Origin: Escherichia marmotae
Lineage (GTDB): Bacteria; Pseudomonadota; Gammaproteobacteria; Enterobacterales; Enterobacteriaceae
Assembly (NCBI RefSeq): GCF_002900365.1
Contig: NZ_CP025981.1
Span: forward strand, 12,161-76,160
Reading direction: 5' to 3'
Length of the DNA: 64,000 nucleotides
Position numbers and translations under genes: made by a program. The notes beneath the pieces were generated by a model, which saw only the letters and a list, made by a program, of their open reading frames with translations, had not been told where the DNA came from and ran no database searches. Every line of letters starts with the position of its first letter. Position 1 is the first letter of the stretch. This document shows positions 39,043-48,764 of this stretch, piece after piece.

Positions 39043-41007
39043 TCGCACTCCGGCCTCCCTTTCCGCATCACCATCACCGCTCAGACCCAGCGCCGAAAGC
39101 CGCTCTGCCAGCCGATGAGGATATTCCCTCTCCAGCATCTCATACTTCTTCTCCTCCGCCCGCGCCCAGCGCTCTGCTTCCGTTCGTTTCAGTACTGCAT
39201 GCCACGGAGACCACCGCGCAAACCACTCCGCAAATTCTCTCTCCTCACGGCTGAGGACGCGCACAAGCGCGCTACTCAGGTCATCCTCTGTCACTCCGGA
39301 TACCCCGTAGAACCGCATTTCACGCACCGCGGTGCTGAGCTCCAGTTTCTCCGCCAGCATCGTCTGGAAAGCAAGGTAGACTTCTATCTCATCCACAAAA
39401 TGCAGCGTTTTGACTTTCTCCCGGGCTATTTCTTCCAGCACTTCCAGACGGTACATTTCACGGCCAAGGCTGAGCAGTCCTGTCAGGTCGCTGTCGAATT
39501 CCCCTTCCGAAGCCTGATGAACACGGTACGTTTTCTGCAGGTTATTCCACGTCAGGGCCACACGGTCTTCACAGCTCCGCGTCGCATCGGCGGCAACGGC
39601 AAAACACTGCTGGCGGAGTGCTTCAGACCTGCTGAGTTTTTCCAGAAATTCACTCACCTGTTGAGCGATTCCCGGGGCATTGCGCGCCGTCACCGTGTCT
39701 GCAAGACGGTCGAGGAAGGCGGAGAAGGTGGCTGCGTTCTCTTCGTCTGTAAATGCCGCCCATCTCTGGGATATCTCAGACCGGAGGGACTCCGGGAACC
39801 ATGCAGCCACAGCGTCAGGGAGGGAACGGACTGGCGTATGCTGCTGCCCGTTGCTCATGGAGAAGTGGATCTGGGGGCCGTGGTAGTCCGGGGAGGACAT
39901 CAGTTGTTGCAGAGATTGCAGGGTACGGCCTGACAGAGGGTTGCTTTCAAGGTCAAGCAGGCTGATTTCATTGAGATCAGTGATACTTTCCGGAATATGA
40001 GTGATCTGATTATGACGAAACCAGAATATTCTCCTCCCTTGATTATTTTCCACGGAGATGTCTGGCAGTCTTTCCAGCGCATTCCTCTGCGCATTGACCA
40101 TTGTCAGCGTTGCAGGTAATGCGGGGAGCGTGGTCAGATGATTACTGTGTACATTAAGATATTCCAGTGATTCAGGCAATCTGGGGAGTACGGAGATACT
40201 GTTATTGTATACATTAAGATTTTCCAGTGATGCCGGTAATTCAGGAAGAGTGGAGAATCGGTTATAGCTTATATTAAGATTTTTCAGTGATGCGGGCAGC
40301 TCCGGGAGTTCGGATAAGTGATTATCGGAAACATGAATCTCCTTCAGTGATGATGGTAATTCGGGCAGTATGGACAGGCGATTACTTCCGGCACTGAGTA
40401 CTTGCAGCAATGAAGGTAATGCCGGAAGCATGGTTATCCGGTTTCTGCTTACAGCAATATTTTCAAGAGATAAGGGCAGTTCAGGAAGTGTGGACAGACG
40501 ATTGCCACTCACGTTAAGGACTTTCAGTGATACAGGTAGTTCAGGGAGCACCGATATCTGATTTCTGTAAGCATGAATCTCTTCAAGAGACGATGGTAGT
40601 TCAGGCAGCGTGGACAGGCAATTGCCACTCACGTCAAGAACCTTCAATGACGCTGGCAATTCAGGTAGGGTAGCCAGTAGATTAAACGGAGCCTCTATTT
40701 TTTCAAGGGAGCAGGGTAACCGGGGAAGTGAAGTTAAGTCATTGTTGTCAATTTTAAGTGACATGACATGCTCAGGCAATGACGGAAGAGATGTCAGATT
40801 TAATTCCGATAAATCCAGATGGCTTTCATTATTCTCCAGGCACAGTTTTAACCGGCTAAAGGCTAACGCCTTGTTTTCACCGGGGGCGCAGTTTTCAGCC
40901 CATTCCATCCACTCAGAGAGATATTGCTCCCTGACAGGTTGAGAGTCTGCAGGCTGGGGGAAAGAAAGGTTTCCTGTTGATGAATGAGAGGAAGAGACAG
41001 ATGGCAT
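39031..41007 (-). CDS. ipaH: IpaH-family E3 ligase with long LRR, C-terminus frameshifted
   Basis: 658 residues. N-terminal helices (WMEWAENCAPGENKALAFSR), then about 13 LRRs of 20 residues (about 62-320; unit such as LSTLPELPxSLxxLNVSxNR, visible as 60-base tandem repeats in the DNA), then NEL with Cys479 and Asp481 in TRSCEDRVALTW. It is longer in the LRR than the five standard pINV IpaH proteins and closer in layout to SspH2/SlrP. The frame ends early after AEREAGVRWRR: about 27 residues of the NEL C-terminal helix are in another frame (38960-39042). The catalytic residues remain; activity may be altered. No good MxiE box was found before the IS3 at 41154, so its promoter may have been displaced. 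Confidence 0.88.
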   Translation of the reverse strand: MPSVSSSHSSTGNLSFPQPADSQPVREQYLSEWMEWAENCAPGENKALAFSRLKLCLENNESHLDLSELNLTSLPSLPEHVMSLKIDNNDLTSLPRLPCSLEKIEAPFNLLATLPELPASLKVLDVSGNCLSTLPELPSSLEEIHAYRNQISVLPELPVSLKVLNVSGNRLSTLPELPLSLENIAVSRNRITMLPALPSLLQVLSAGSNRLSILPELPSSLKEIHVSDNHLSELPELPASLKNLNISYNRFSTLPELPASLENLNVYNNSISVLPRLPESLEYLNVHSNHLTTLPALPATLTMVNAQRNALERLPDISVENNQGRRIFWFRHNQITHIPESITDLNEISLLDLESNPLSGRTLQSLQQLMSSPDYHGPQIHFSMSNGQQHTPVRSLPDAVAAWFPESLRSEISQRWAAFTDEENAATFSAFLDRLADTVTARNAPGIAQQVSEFLEKLSRSEALRQQCFAVAADATRSCEDRVALTWNNLQKTYRVHQASEGEFDSDLTGLLSLGREMYRLEVLEEIAREKVKTLHFVDEIEVYLAFQTMLAEKLELSTAVREMRFYGVSGVTEDDLSSALVRVLSREEREFAEWFARWSPWHAVLKRTEAERWARAEEKKYEMLEREYPHRLAERLSALGLSGDGDAEREAGVRWRR

Positions 41008-41183
41008 GGTAACCTCCTACGTAAGCTTATGTTAAAATGATACTTTGTTAATGTACTGATGGAGTTCTGCCTTGGATGTTTCTATATAAATGCGGGACGC
41101 TCTTTTTATTGAGAACGAGTGGCGCTTTCACTGATTTTTGCCAGCCACTGCATTGATCCTACCCACGTAATGTGGACACGGCC

Positions 41184-42038
41184 CTAAGCGAGATTATGGT
41201 TTTCAAATTGTTCCGGGCTGAGACCGCCACAGGCACTGTGACGACGCCAGCGATTGTAATCACACTCGATATAATTAAACACCGTTGCCCGCATTATTTC
41301 CCGGCTGCTAAAGCGTTCCCCGTGGATACATTCCACCTTCAGCGAATGAAAGAAGCTTTCCACACAGGCATTGTCATAACAGTTGCCTTTCGCACTCATA
41401 CTGCCACGCAGGTTGTGTCGCTTCAGCAGCGCCTGATAATCCCCTGAACAGTATTGACCACCACGGTCCGTATGAACAATGACGCTTTCCGGGCGTCTTC
41501 TCCGCCACAACGCCATTTGCAGTGCATCACAGGCCAGTTGTGCTGTCATTCGCGGTGACATCGACCAGCCAATAACGGCGCGTGACCACAGGTCGATGAC
41601 TACTGCGAGATACAACCAGCCCTCATCGGTACGCAAGTACGTGATGTCACCCGCCCACTTCTGGTTCGGGCCGCTGGCGCTGAAGTCCTGCTCCAGCAGA
41701 TTCTCCAATACGGGCAGGCCATGTGCACGGTAGCTGACCGGGCTGAACTTCCGGCCGGCTTTCGCCCGCAGCCCCTGACGACGCAGGCTGGCGGCAATGG
41801 TTTTAATATTGAACTCCGGCAGTTCGTCAGCAAGGCGGGGAGCACCGTATCGCTGCTTTGCCTCAAAGAATGCCTTATGAACAGCGGTATCGCAGGTGAG
41901 CCGAAACTGTTGGCGCAGGCTCATCTGGTGACGACGCCTGAGCCAGACATACCAGCCGCTGCGGGCAACCCGAAGTACACGACACATCGCTTTGATGCTG
42001 AACTCTGCCCGATGATTTTCGATGAAGACATACTTCAT
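41184..42038 (-). CDS. insF: IS3 OrfB (InsF) integrase-like transposase
   Basis: 284 residues with the retroviral-integrase DDE core: WAGDITYLRT, VHTDRGGQYCS and the Glu in NACVESFFHSLKVE. Overlaps the insE stop by 4 bases; in IS3 the active OrfAB comes from a -1 frameshift. Confidence 0.92.
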   Translation of the reverse strand: MKYVFIENHRAEFSIKAMCRVLRVARSGWYVWLRRRHQMSLRQQFRLTCDTAVHKAFFEAKQRYGAPRLADELPEFNIKTIAASLRRQGLRAKAGRKFSPVSYRAHGLPVLENLLEQDFSASGPNQKWAGDITYLRTDEGWLYLAVVIDLWSRAVIGWSMSPRMTAQLACDALQMALWRRRRPESVIVHTDRGGQYCSGDYQALLKRHNLRGSMSAKGNCYDNACVESFFHSLKVECIHGERFSSREIMRATVFNYIECDYNRWRRHSACGGLSPEQFENHNLA

Positions 42039-42334
42039 TTCAGGCGCTTCGCGAAGTATGTCGCGGCCTTTTGGAGGATGGCCAGTTCCTCAGCCTGCTC
42101 CGCCAGTTGTCGTTTAAGGCGGACATTTTCAGCGGCCAGTTCGCTTTCGCGCTCTGACGAACTCATTTGTTGCTGCTGTTTACTGCGCCAGGCATAAAGC
42201 TGAGATTCATACAGGCTGAGTTCACGGGCTGCGGCGGCCACACCGATGCGTTCAGCGAGTTTCAGGGCTTCGTTACGAAATTCAGGCGTATGTTGTTTAC
42301 GGGGCTTCTTGCTGATTGATACTGGTTTTGTCAT
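42035..42334 (-). CDS. insE: IS3 OrfA (InsE)
   Basis: 99 residues: helix-turn-helix (GVAAAARELSLYESQLYAWR) then a leucine-zipper coiled coil (AAENVRLKRQLAEQAEELAI). Confidence 0.92.
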   Translation of the reverse strand: MTKPVSISKKPRKQHTPEFRNEALKLAERIGVAAAARELSLYESQLYAWRSKQQQQMSSSERESELAAENVRLKRQLAEQAEELAILQKAATYFAKRLK

Positions 42335-42397
42335 GAGTCACCTCTGGTTGAGAGTTTACTCACTTAGTCCTGTGTCCACTATTGGTGGGTAAGATCA

Positions 42398-42690
42398 GTG
42401 CACATTATCACCGGGCTCAACGGGTAACAGACTGGACTAAAGTCGTTAATATCAAACACCATTTCTTACCGCCGTACAGTCCAAACCTGAATCCGATAGA
42501 GCGAATGTGGAAACTAATGAATGAGCATGCCCGTAATAATCGCTATTTCAGCAGTATGCGGGAGTTCCGGAATGCAATATCGACCTTTTTTGAACAAACG
42601 TTGCCGGATATAGCGACGCAGGTTGCATCCTGAATTAATGATAATTTCCAGATACTGAAGCAAGTGTCTTGAAGTTCATTGTGTATACGA
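42398..42690 (+). mobile_element. IS630-type 3' fragment
   Basis: Encodes HHFLPPYSPNLNPIERMWKL, the last catalytic block (Asn-Pro-Ile-Glu) of Tc1/IS630 transposases, to TLPDIATQVAS and stop at 42633, then the element's end. The 5' part is replaced by IS3. Confidence 0.75.
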
Positions 42691-42817
42691 TACTTATAGA
42701 ATAATGACAACAGCAAGAATTTGTGTTAGGCACAAAACAATGCTGGCATATATTTATGCATAATTTTCTATTTTTTTGTCGTTAGTTCACTTTTTGTTAA
42801 AATCAGGAGATGGTGGT

Positions 42818-42880
42818 TGTGTAAATTTATCACATAAAGAACTTTATCTAAGTGCGCCATTGATCGTGTAAATTTCACAC
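42818..42880 (+). promoter_or_regulatory. Two repeated operator-like motifs before the AraC gene
   Basis: tgtgtaaatttatcaca (42818-42834) and cgtgtaaatttcacac (42865-42880) share gtgtaaattt followed by a cac inverted arm, 47 bases apart. They may bind the encoded AraC protein or CRP. Inference only. Confidence 0.35.
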
Positions 42881-42903
42881 TATTAGAGTAGGAGGATGAT
42901 TGG

Positions 42904-43734
42904 GTGCAAGAATTATTGAATAATGCTGGTGTTGAACATATGGGAAATAATGGCACTCCTATTAGTATAAAGAATGTTGTATTTAACAATTATGTTATTA
43001 TATATTCATTGGGTAGTGATATCTATTTCTATGACAGAAACAATAAATTAGTGTTTTTTTTGCCGTGCTGCAATATTGTTATGATCGAAAAAAGAACATG
43101 CGTTAACATAAAGTTAGTCAGAAGAAAACCTCATGGTGATTTATATCAATCTTTTTTGATTGGCGAAAAAAAAATAAAAGAACTATTGGCTATAATAAAT
43201 CCTGATAAAAATTTTGAAAAAAATGAGTTATTAAAGCCAAGAAAGGAGAATAATAATTTTTTTCGTATTAAAGAAAAACACACTGACATACAGTTATTTG
43301 AATTATTAAAAAAATCAAGTGATGAAGGAGATGTTTATATATTGGCTTATTTTTTTTGTTTGTGTGGGAACAGACGGGAAATCACAGCATCATTATTAAA
43401 AAACTCCTTTAAAACTTTTTCAGAACAAATTAAAGATATAATCAATGGAGATATATCAAAAAAATGGAGGCTTTCAGATGTTGCAGAAAAGTTAAACTTA
43501 TCTGATATTGCAGTAAGGAAAAAATTAGAAGCAGAATCATTATCTTTCAACAAGATAATGCAAAATGTAAAAATGAGCGCTGCTATATATTATTTGCTTT
43601 TTGAACAGCATCATGTTAATAAAATAGCAGACATGCTAGGAATAGCCAGCGCTTCATATTTTATAAGGCTATTTAAAGAGCATTATGGCATTACTCCAAA
43701 ACAATTACTTATTGGATTGAGGGATAATGTCTGA
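42904..43734 (+). CDS. AraC-family virulence regulator (VirF/Rns/PerA type)
   Basis: 276 residues from GTG 42904 with AGGAGG eight bases upstream. The C-terminal double HTH (about 170-272) has KKWRLSDVAEKLNLSDIAVR then SASYFIRLFKEHYGITPKQL, strongly like VirF and AggR/Rns, which turn on virulence genes and often oppose H-NS. The N-terminal part (VFNNYVIIYSLGSDIYFY, IEKRTCVNIKL) has the layout of VirF's N-terminus but diverges. AT content is very high. It lies in the IS3-bounded island with the effectors and may control them. Confidence 0.85.
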   Translation: MQELLNNAGVEHMGNNGTPISIKNVVFNNYVIIYSLGSDIYFYDRNNKLVFFLPCCNIVMIEKRTCVNIKLVRRKPHGDLYQSFLIGEKKIKELLAIINPDKNFEKNELLKPRKENNNFFRIKEKHTDIQLFELLKKSSDEGDVYILAYFFCLCGNRREITASLLKNSFKTFSEQIKDIINGDISKKWRLSDVAEKLNLSDIAVRKKLEAESLSFNKIMQNVKMSAAIYYLLFEQHHVNKIADMLGIASASYFIRLFKEHYGITPKQLLIGLRDNV

Positions 43735-43894
43735 ATGTTGCAGGAAAACCCGGTCGAATGATTATTTTTATCGGGATTTATCTGGCATAACTGTCCCAGT
43801 CATCGGTGGAAACAGCATTCCAGTATAAAAAGGTGTGAGAATGGGCAGGTGACTCACAACAGATTTCATCGGAACGAGTTTTTGAAGTATAAGC

Positions 43895-44382
43895 TAAATA
43901 GCTGCGCAAAATAGTAGATCACTTAAAGGGAACTCAGTCCGGATTGTGCGATCTGATCAATCGCCAAACATCACAAATCACCAACCGGACTGAGCGATGC
44001 TAATCATAGCACCAATCCCCCGTGACGAACGACGTCTGATACAGAAAGCTATCCATAAAACTCATGACAAAAATCACGCCCGCAGGCTGACTGCCATGCT
44101 GATGCTGCACCGTGGGGACAGTGTCAGTTCCGTCACCAGAACGCTCTGCTGTGCCCGTTCATCTGTGGGACTGGTTTACATTGTATGGCACTGAAGGACT
44201 GGTTTCTCTGCCTCTCGGTCGCGGACGTAAATGGCCGTTTGAACAGATTTGTGCGCTGCTATAGTGCCGTTCAATGTGGCAGTTGTTGAAAAAGGTGCGG
44301 CAGTTTATGAAAACCGTCAGTCCGTTCCCTGGAGGAAAACATGGTCTGGCAAAAGTGTAGCGGTATTAAGCGCAGCTATTTA
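43895..44382. mobile_element. IS630-type element, internally deleted
   Basis: Inverted ends taaatagctgcgc (43895-43907) and gcgcagctattta (44370-44382) bound 488 bp. Inside is the N-terminal HTH part of an IS630 transposase (PRDERRLIQKAIHKTHDKNH .. CCARSSVG at 44000-44170) followed by other decayed pieces. The catalytic domain is gone; it could move only in trans. Confidence 0.65.
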
Positions 44383-44700
44383 GGTGCATCGTACACATTA
44401 TACGCAACAGTCTGCGGTTCGTTGCGGGGAAAGAGTATAAATCGGTAATCCGTGGCCTTAAACAGGTTAACCATGTAGCCACGGAAGAAGGCGCGTTGCA
44501 GGCGCAGGAAGCGTTCGGGAAGGAGCGGGAGGTGCGGTACCCGCTGATAAGTCGCAGCTGGCGGGCAAACTAGCTGAATCTTGCCACACTTCTTCGTGTA
44601 CGTTGCGATAAAGAAACGGAAAGTGTTTTTCGACAGATGAGCCGCTTTATTATCGAGTCTGGTGACCGCCCTGACGGTCACTTCTGAGAAAAGTCGTTTA
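44383..44700 (+). mobile_element. IS256-family 3' fragment
   Basis: Forward-strand pieces RNSLRFVAGKEYKSVIRGLK .. RYPLISRSWRAN and RFIIESGDRPDGH match the C-terminal half of IS256-type transposases with frame breaks and a deletion. Confidence 0.65.
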
Positions 44701-44728
44701 CAAAAATTGGGTTACAGACTCTAATAAA

Positions 44729-45508
44729 TTAACGTATTCTTTGTGTGATTATTTTTTTTGGCGTTTCACCATAATGTTCTTTAAAGAGTTTAATGAAATA
44801 TGAAACAGAACCATACCCCACCTGACGAGAAATAGTGGTTATATTTTTATCTGTGGTTAATAATAACTCAAGTGCATGATTCATTCGAGTTTCCAGAAGG
44901 ATTTGAGTAAATTTTTTGTTCTCTGCGCTCAGTCTTTTCCGCAATGTAACATTGCTGATATACATTAACTCACTAATATGTTCCAACTTCCATTGCTTTG
45001 ATACGTTTTCAGATATTATATTTTGTACCTTTTTTGATGTTGTTGGTTTGGACAATGATTTTATTGTTGAAAGGATGTCATAGCCAAAGCTAATTAATAT
45101 CGATGCAAGCTTCAGGCTATATGCGAGATACTCAACGCTGTCATCATCATTTTTGAAATGACTATTCTTGATGGATTTAAATATGACATCGCTATCATGA
45201 GATATATTTTCTTTGATTAATATACTTTTACCTTTCTCTTTTAACATTGGCCTTCCAATGCTAATATTCTCCCCTAATAACCAGGAGTTTTTTTTAAACC
45301 ATTCATCGCTTATGGTGATGAATTCAGGAATACATCCATTAGTACCTTTAAAGCTAATGCTTTGACCTTTTACAAGAAAACAAAAGGAATTTTTGGGAAT
45401 TGATATTCTTTTTTCATCAATAAAAATCGTTATCTCACAAAAAGAGTTTTTTATTAATGTGCTATTGTTTAATTTGATATTTTTTAGCCAAAAAACATTT
45501 CTTTCCAT
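44729..45508 (-). CDS. Second AraC-family virulence-type regulator
   Basis: 259 residues. C-terminal HTH pair (about 160-257): SKQWKLEHISELMYISNVTL, KRLSAENKKFTQILLETRM and GYGSVSYFIKLFKEHYGETP, like GadX/PerA/Rns. The N-terminal half (CEITIFIDEKRISIPKNSFC; LVKGQSISFKGTNG) has the cupin-like pattern of this family. AT-rich, transcribed toward the other AraC gene; IS debris fills the space between them. Confidence 0.82.
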   Translation of the reverse strand: MERNVFWLKNIKLNNSTLIKNSFCEITIFIDEKRISIPKNSFCFLVKGQSISFKGTNGCIPEFITISDEWFKKNSWLLGENISIGRPMLKEKGKSILIKENISHDSDVIFKSIKNSHFKNDDDSVEYLAYSLKLASILISFGYDILSTIKSLSKPTTSKKVQNIISENVSKQWKLEHISELMYISNVTLRKRLSAENKKFTQILLETRMNHALELLLTTDKNITTISRQVGYGSVSYFIKLFKEHYGETPKKIITQRIR

Positions 45509-46317
45509 AAAGCAATCCAGCGTTAATTATTCATTGTTATCAATTAATAATGCCTAATGCGATAATTTAAGCAATAGGTACTTAGTGTAAAGGTAAAAAA
45601 TTAACAAAAAACTACCTTTAAATAGCATTTCTTATCGTGAACAGAAGTATTATTAATTTGTGCATTTACATTATATGCTTTGCGCAATAAAAATAAATGA
45701 ATCGTAAACGCCAGGCGTAAAATGATAAATAAATGATTGTTTTAGGTGCTTGTTTACATTCGATAATAAGGGCTGACACCAGCCAGACACGTAATTTCCT
45801 GTTGCGTTACCATATCACGTTGAAAAGTATTGAGGTGTTTTTAGTGATTTTTTAAAGAATGATAACAGATATAAAGACCTGGGTATTCCAATTGTTCAGT
45901 TTAAGAATTCTTCAATTTCTTTAATCTTTTCTAAGGTGTAAAAGGGGGAGGGTGGATACGGATATTCTTTATTCACCTAATCAGATTAGGCCAATCCGAT
46001 TACTACTTACGTAGTAAGATATAAACTTTGGTGCGCCCCTTAAGGCTATAATCAATACAGAGGGGGTTTAGGTCATCTCAAATTTCAGATGGCTATTTTA
46101 AAGGATAGGGGGAAGCAAATTGGGTACGTTTGAATGCAGTCATTATCATATTCTTCGGATATAATTCAGTAATTTGTTAACGCTATTCAGGACTGGTCAA
46201 TAATATTGAACAGTCTGTCCCCCCCCAGCTTTCCACAAAGTACCGGAAAATAATAAGGTATGAAATACGCAAGCAAAATTGACTGTATCCCATTAAGGAG
46301 AAATGCATTTTTATTCT
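45509..46317. other. Gene-free AT-rich region between regulator and ospC remnant
   Basis: No gene. A palindrome cctaatc-a-gattagg at 45976-45990 could be an operator. A homopolymer of C near 46220-46228. Confidence 0.35.
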
Positions 46318-47762
46318 TTATTCAATTTTTTTCGATGCTGCTCCATATTTTAACAATAACTCAATCATTTCTATATTATTGTATTTCACAGCATTGTCCA
46401 GCATGGTTTCCCCTCTGTTTACTTTTTTGAATTTGTTGTTGACATCGACCAGTTTCTGATTGATAAATTACTCTAATATTTTATGACTGGCATTCTTTCT
46501 ACTAAGTAAGTACTCAATATCATACATGTCATAATACATATTTTTCCCCATTTTATCCATTTCGACGATATCTTCTTTTGAAAAATTAAATTTAGATAAT
46601 ATATAAAAGGCGATATCGTCTTTTGCATGAGCAATAGAGAAAATAAGAGCGTAACAAGCCATTTTCTTATCGGTCACCTGAAGATTAATCTCTTCATAAT
46701 TAGATGCTTAAATAGCCTCTTCTAAAGATATTTTTCTAAGTTTGATTTTTATGAAATTATCTGTGCTTAGCATTCTTGGTATATGATATTCTGGCTGAAA
46801 AACAAAGTTTATGACTCTATCTAGGCTTACAGGATCAATATTTTTGCTATAGCAAAAATCCTTGAATCGTTGATCTTTGCTTTTTCTCAAAGAAATCAAT
46901 CAGATGCAACCCAATTCCGAGCCGCATATCCTTAGTGCTAAATATTGGTACATCTGCCTTTCCATTATTACCGTGTACATATCGCCTCACCTCATTCACA
47001 ACTTCTTTAAAATTATCTGAAAAAAATGATATATGTTCGTGGTGAAAAGAATGTGGGATGATATTATCAAAATGATCGGTTAATGTCATATATCCATATG
47101 GGGATTCATGATCAATTATATATGCATTAGCGCCAAAATCTACAGCATGATGTGTTTTATTAAGAGGGAGCTTTTCTTTATGATTAGAAATTTCCACGCC
47201 AAAAAAACAAAGTCATGATTAGCTATTTTTTTATATCATCAGAAAATGTATTTTTATGAGTACATATGTTTTCTGACTGAATTTTATTTAGGGATTTGAT
47301 AGTGAGAGTTTTATTTGATAGGTTGGAGTTAGTTTGATGCCTGAAGTTAAATTCACTATTTATAATGGTAGAGAGTAAATGACACTCATCCGAAGAAAGA
47401 GGATGAAGTTTTTCTATTATTTCAGAAATATAATGTTTGGAAACCATATCAAGGTGGTTAATTGATTGAAATGATGACCTGGCCCCTAAAGGTGCATCAA
47501 TTGCAAGGTTTAAATATTTAAAATTTTCTCCTTGAGAGAACATTTTGCTATAACTTTGTGCAGCTATTGATTTTTTCAAAAATTTTATTATAGTATTGGC
47601 GCTTTTGTGCAGATGTTTATCATCTATACTGGAAGGAGATTGTTTTACTGATGAGATTTTTTGAGGAAATATTTCTGTTTCGTTATTAGAATTTATTTCT
47701 TTATCAATTGGATTAATGTTGCTTTTGATATCATAATGACTTAATATTTTAGGAGTTTTCAT
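46318..47762 (-). pseudogene. ospC: ospC-family effector gene, inactivated by two frameshifts and two stops
   Basis: Read across four breaks, the reverse strand gives a protein of about 480 residues matching OspC: SIAAQSYSKMFSQGENFKYL, IDAPLGARSSFQSINHLD, AVDFGANAYIIDHESPYGYM, VINFVFQPEYHIPRMLST, and C-terminal ankyrin-like repeats (YDIEYLLSRKNASHKILE; MLDNAVKYNNIEMIELLLKY). Breaks: a run of A one short (A7) near 47228, an extra T near 46890, TAA at about 46708 and TAA at about 46468. OspC proteins are effectors reported to modify caspases by ADP-riboxanation. The gene is dead unless several errors are bypassed. Confidence 0.88.
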
Positions 47763-47984
47763 AAAACCTTCCTTATTATGTGAGTTTAGATTTCTTTAGT
47801 GCTGTGTCAAAATGGTTGAGTTATAGTCTATAACTCGCTTATCGGTGATAATCATGCCCCGCGTTGCTGTTACTATTGCTTGCATTTACTTAGTCTTATG
47901 AATCGCGAAAATAATTAACCAATGTCAACAATTCACTATAAGTGGTATAAACGTCAGCTGACGTAATATATATTTTTCATGGCA

Positions 47985-48764
47985 TCAAAAGATGCTCAAT
48001 TTGTTAATAATGTTAGCAAAATATAACCTTTGATGCTCTTCCATTGTGTTTGTCATTTGTATTGGATCGATATTGATATTTTTACATATGTCGTAATATG
48101 CCAACATCGCCTCTATATTTCCTCTCCCGGCAGCAAAAAATAATCCTGAAATACCTTCTCTATTATTTGTTTTCAACATTTCAATGGCCATCTCTTGCGA
48201 TAAATTTAAATATTTGAGAATACTTCCATAAGCACGTATTGCATCAGCATACCCGTCATGAAGGGCATAAAACAATCCTGGGGTTGCATTGTTGATGTTT
48301 GGGAGTAATAACTCTGAAATTTTTCCCTGTGGTAATCCTGATACTACAAGCAACCTTTCATAAGTTCGAATAGCCTCACAATGTCCACCTCGTAGCGCCA
48401 TTGAAAGACCAGGTATTCCGTCAGAATTTCTTGCTGTCAATAAATCTTCAATTTTTGAAAGAGGAAAAAAATTTGTTCTAAATTTTTCTATTATAGTAAG
48501 AAGAACGTCAGTTTCACCACACAGAAGAGCCTTGTGAATAACTTCAGGAGATATTGTCTGTGAAATATATGAGGGAGGGGTTTTATGTATACGTACACTC
48601 CCTTTTTCTTTGTTGGGTGTGGTAATATTGGCTGGGGTTTGGGTATTTGAAACATCAGAAATACGGTTATTAATTTTAGTGTGTTTATCTGAGACGTTAT
48701 TTTTCTCGTGAAGGCTTGTAAGTTTATTGTTTAAATTTAATGAAGATGTATTGTTCGTGCGCAT
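47985..48764 (-). CDS. ShET2/OspD3-repeat protein, putative effector
   Basis: 259 residues. The N-terminal 75 are polar and Asn/Thr/Ser-rich, as expected for a type III secretion signal. From about 75 there are roughly three 36-38-residue repeats of the kind IPGLSMALRGGHCEAIRTYE, TPGLFYALHDGYADAIRAYG and ISGLFFAAGRGNIEAMLAYY, the same repeat as in the C-terminal part of ShET2 (OspD3/SenA). The N-terminal enzymatic domain of ShET2 is absent, so this is a short, repeat-only relative. It precedes the ospC pseudogene in the same orientation. No MxiE box was seen upstream. Secretion is inferred. Confidence 0.72.
   Translation of the reverse strand: MRTNNTSSLNLNNKLTSLHEKNNVSDKHTKINNRISDVSNTQTPANITTPNKEKGSVRIHKTPPSYISQTISPEVIHKALLCGETDVLLTIIEKFRTNFFPLSKIEDLLTARNSDGIPGLSMALRGGHCEAIRTYERLLVVSGLPQGKISELLLPNINNATPGLFYALHDGYADAIRAYGSILKYLNLSQEMAIEMLKTNNREGISGLFFAAGRGNIEAMLAYYDICKNINIDPIQMTNTMEEHQRLYFANIINKLSIF

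Larger units (their letters stand above)
41154..42397 (-). mobile_element. IS3 (1244 bp), copy left of the effector island
   Basis: Ends tgatcctacccacgtaatgt and, inverted, tgatcttacccaccaatagt; carries insE and insF. Read in IS orientation its flanks are cac (upstream) and atg (downstream): not a target duplication as it stands. Confidence 0.92.

Noticed and set aside
41010..41060. gtatcattttaacataa on the reverse strand as MxiE box of the long ipaH
   Set aside because: Five mismatches and only about 25 bases from the start codon, too close for an activator plus promoter.
42904..43734. Naming the AraC gene virF
   Set aside because: The HTH is VirF-like but the N-terminal half and many other residues differ from VirF as I know it; a specific name is not justified.
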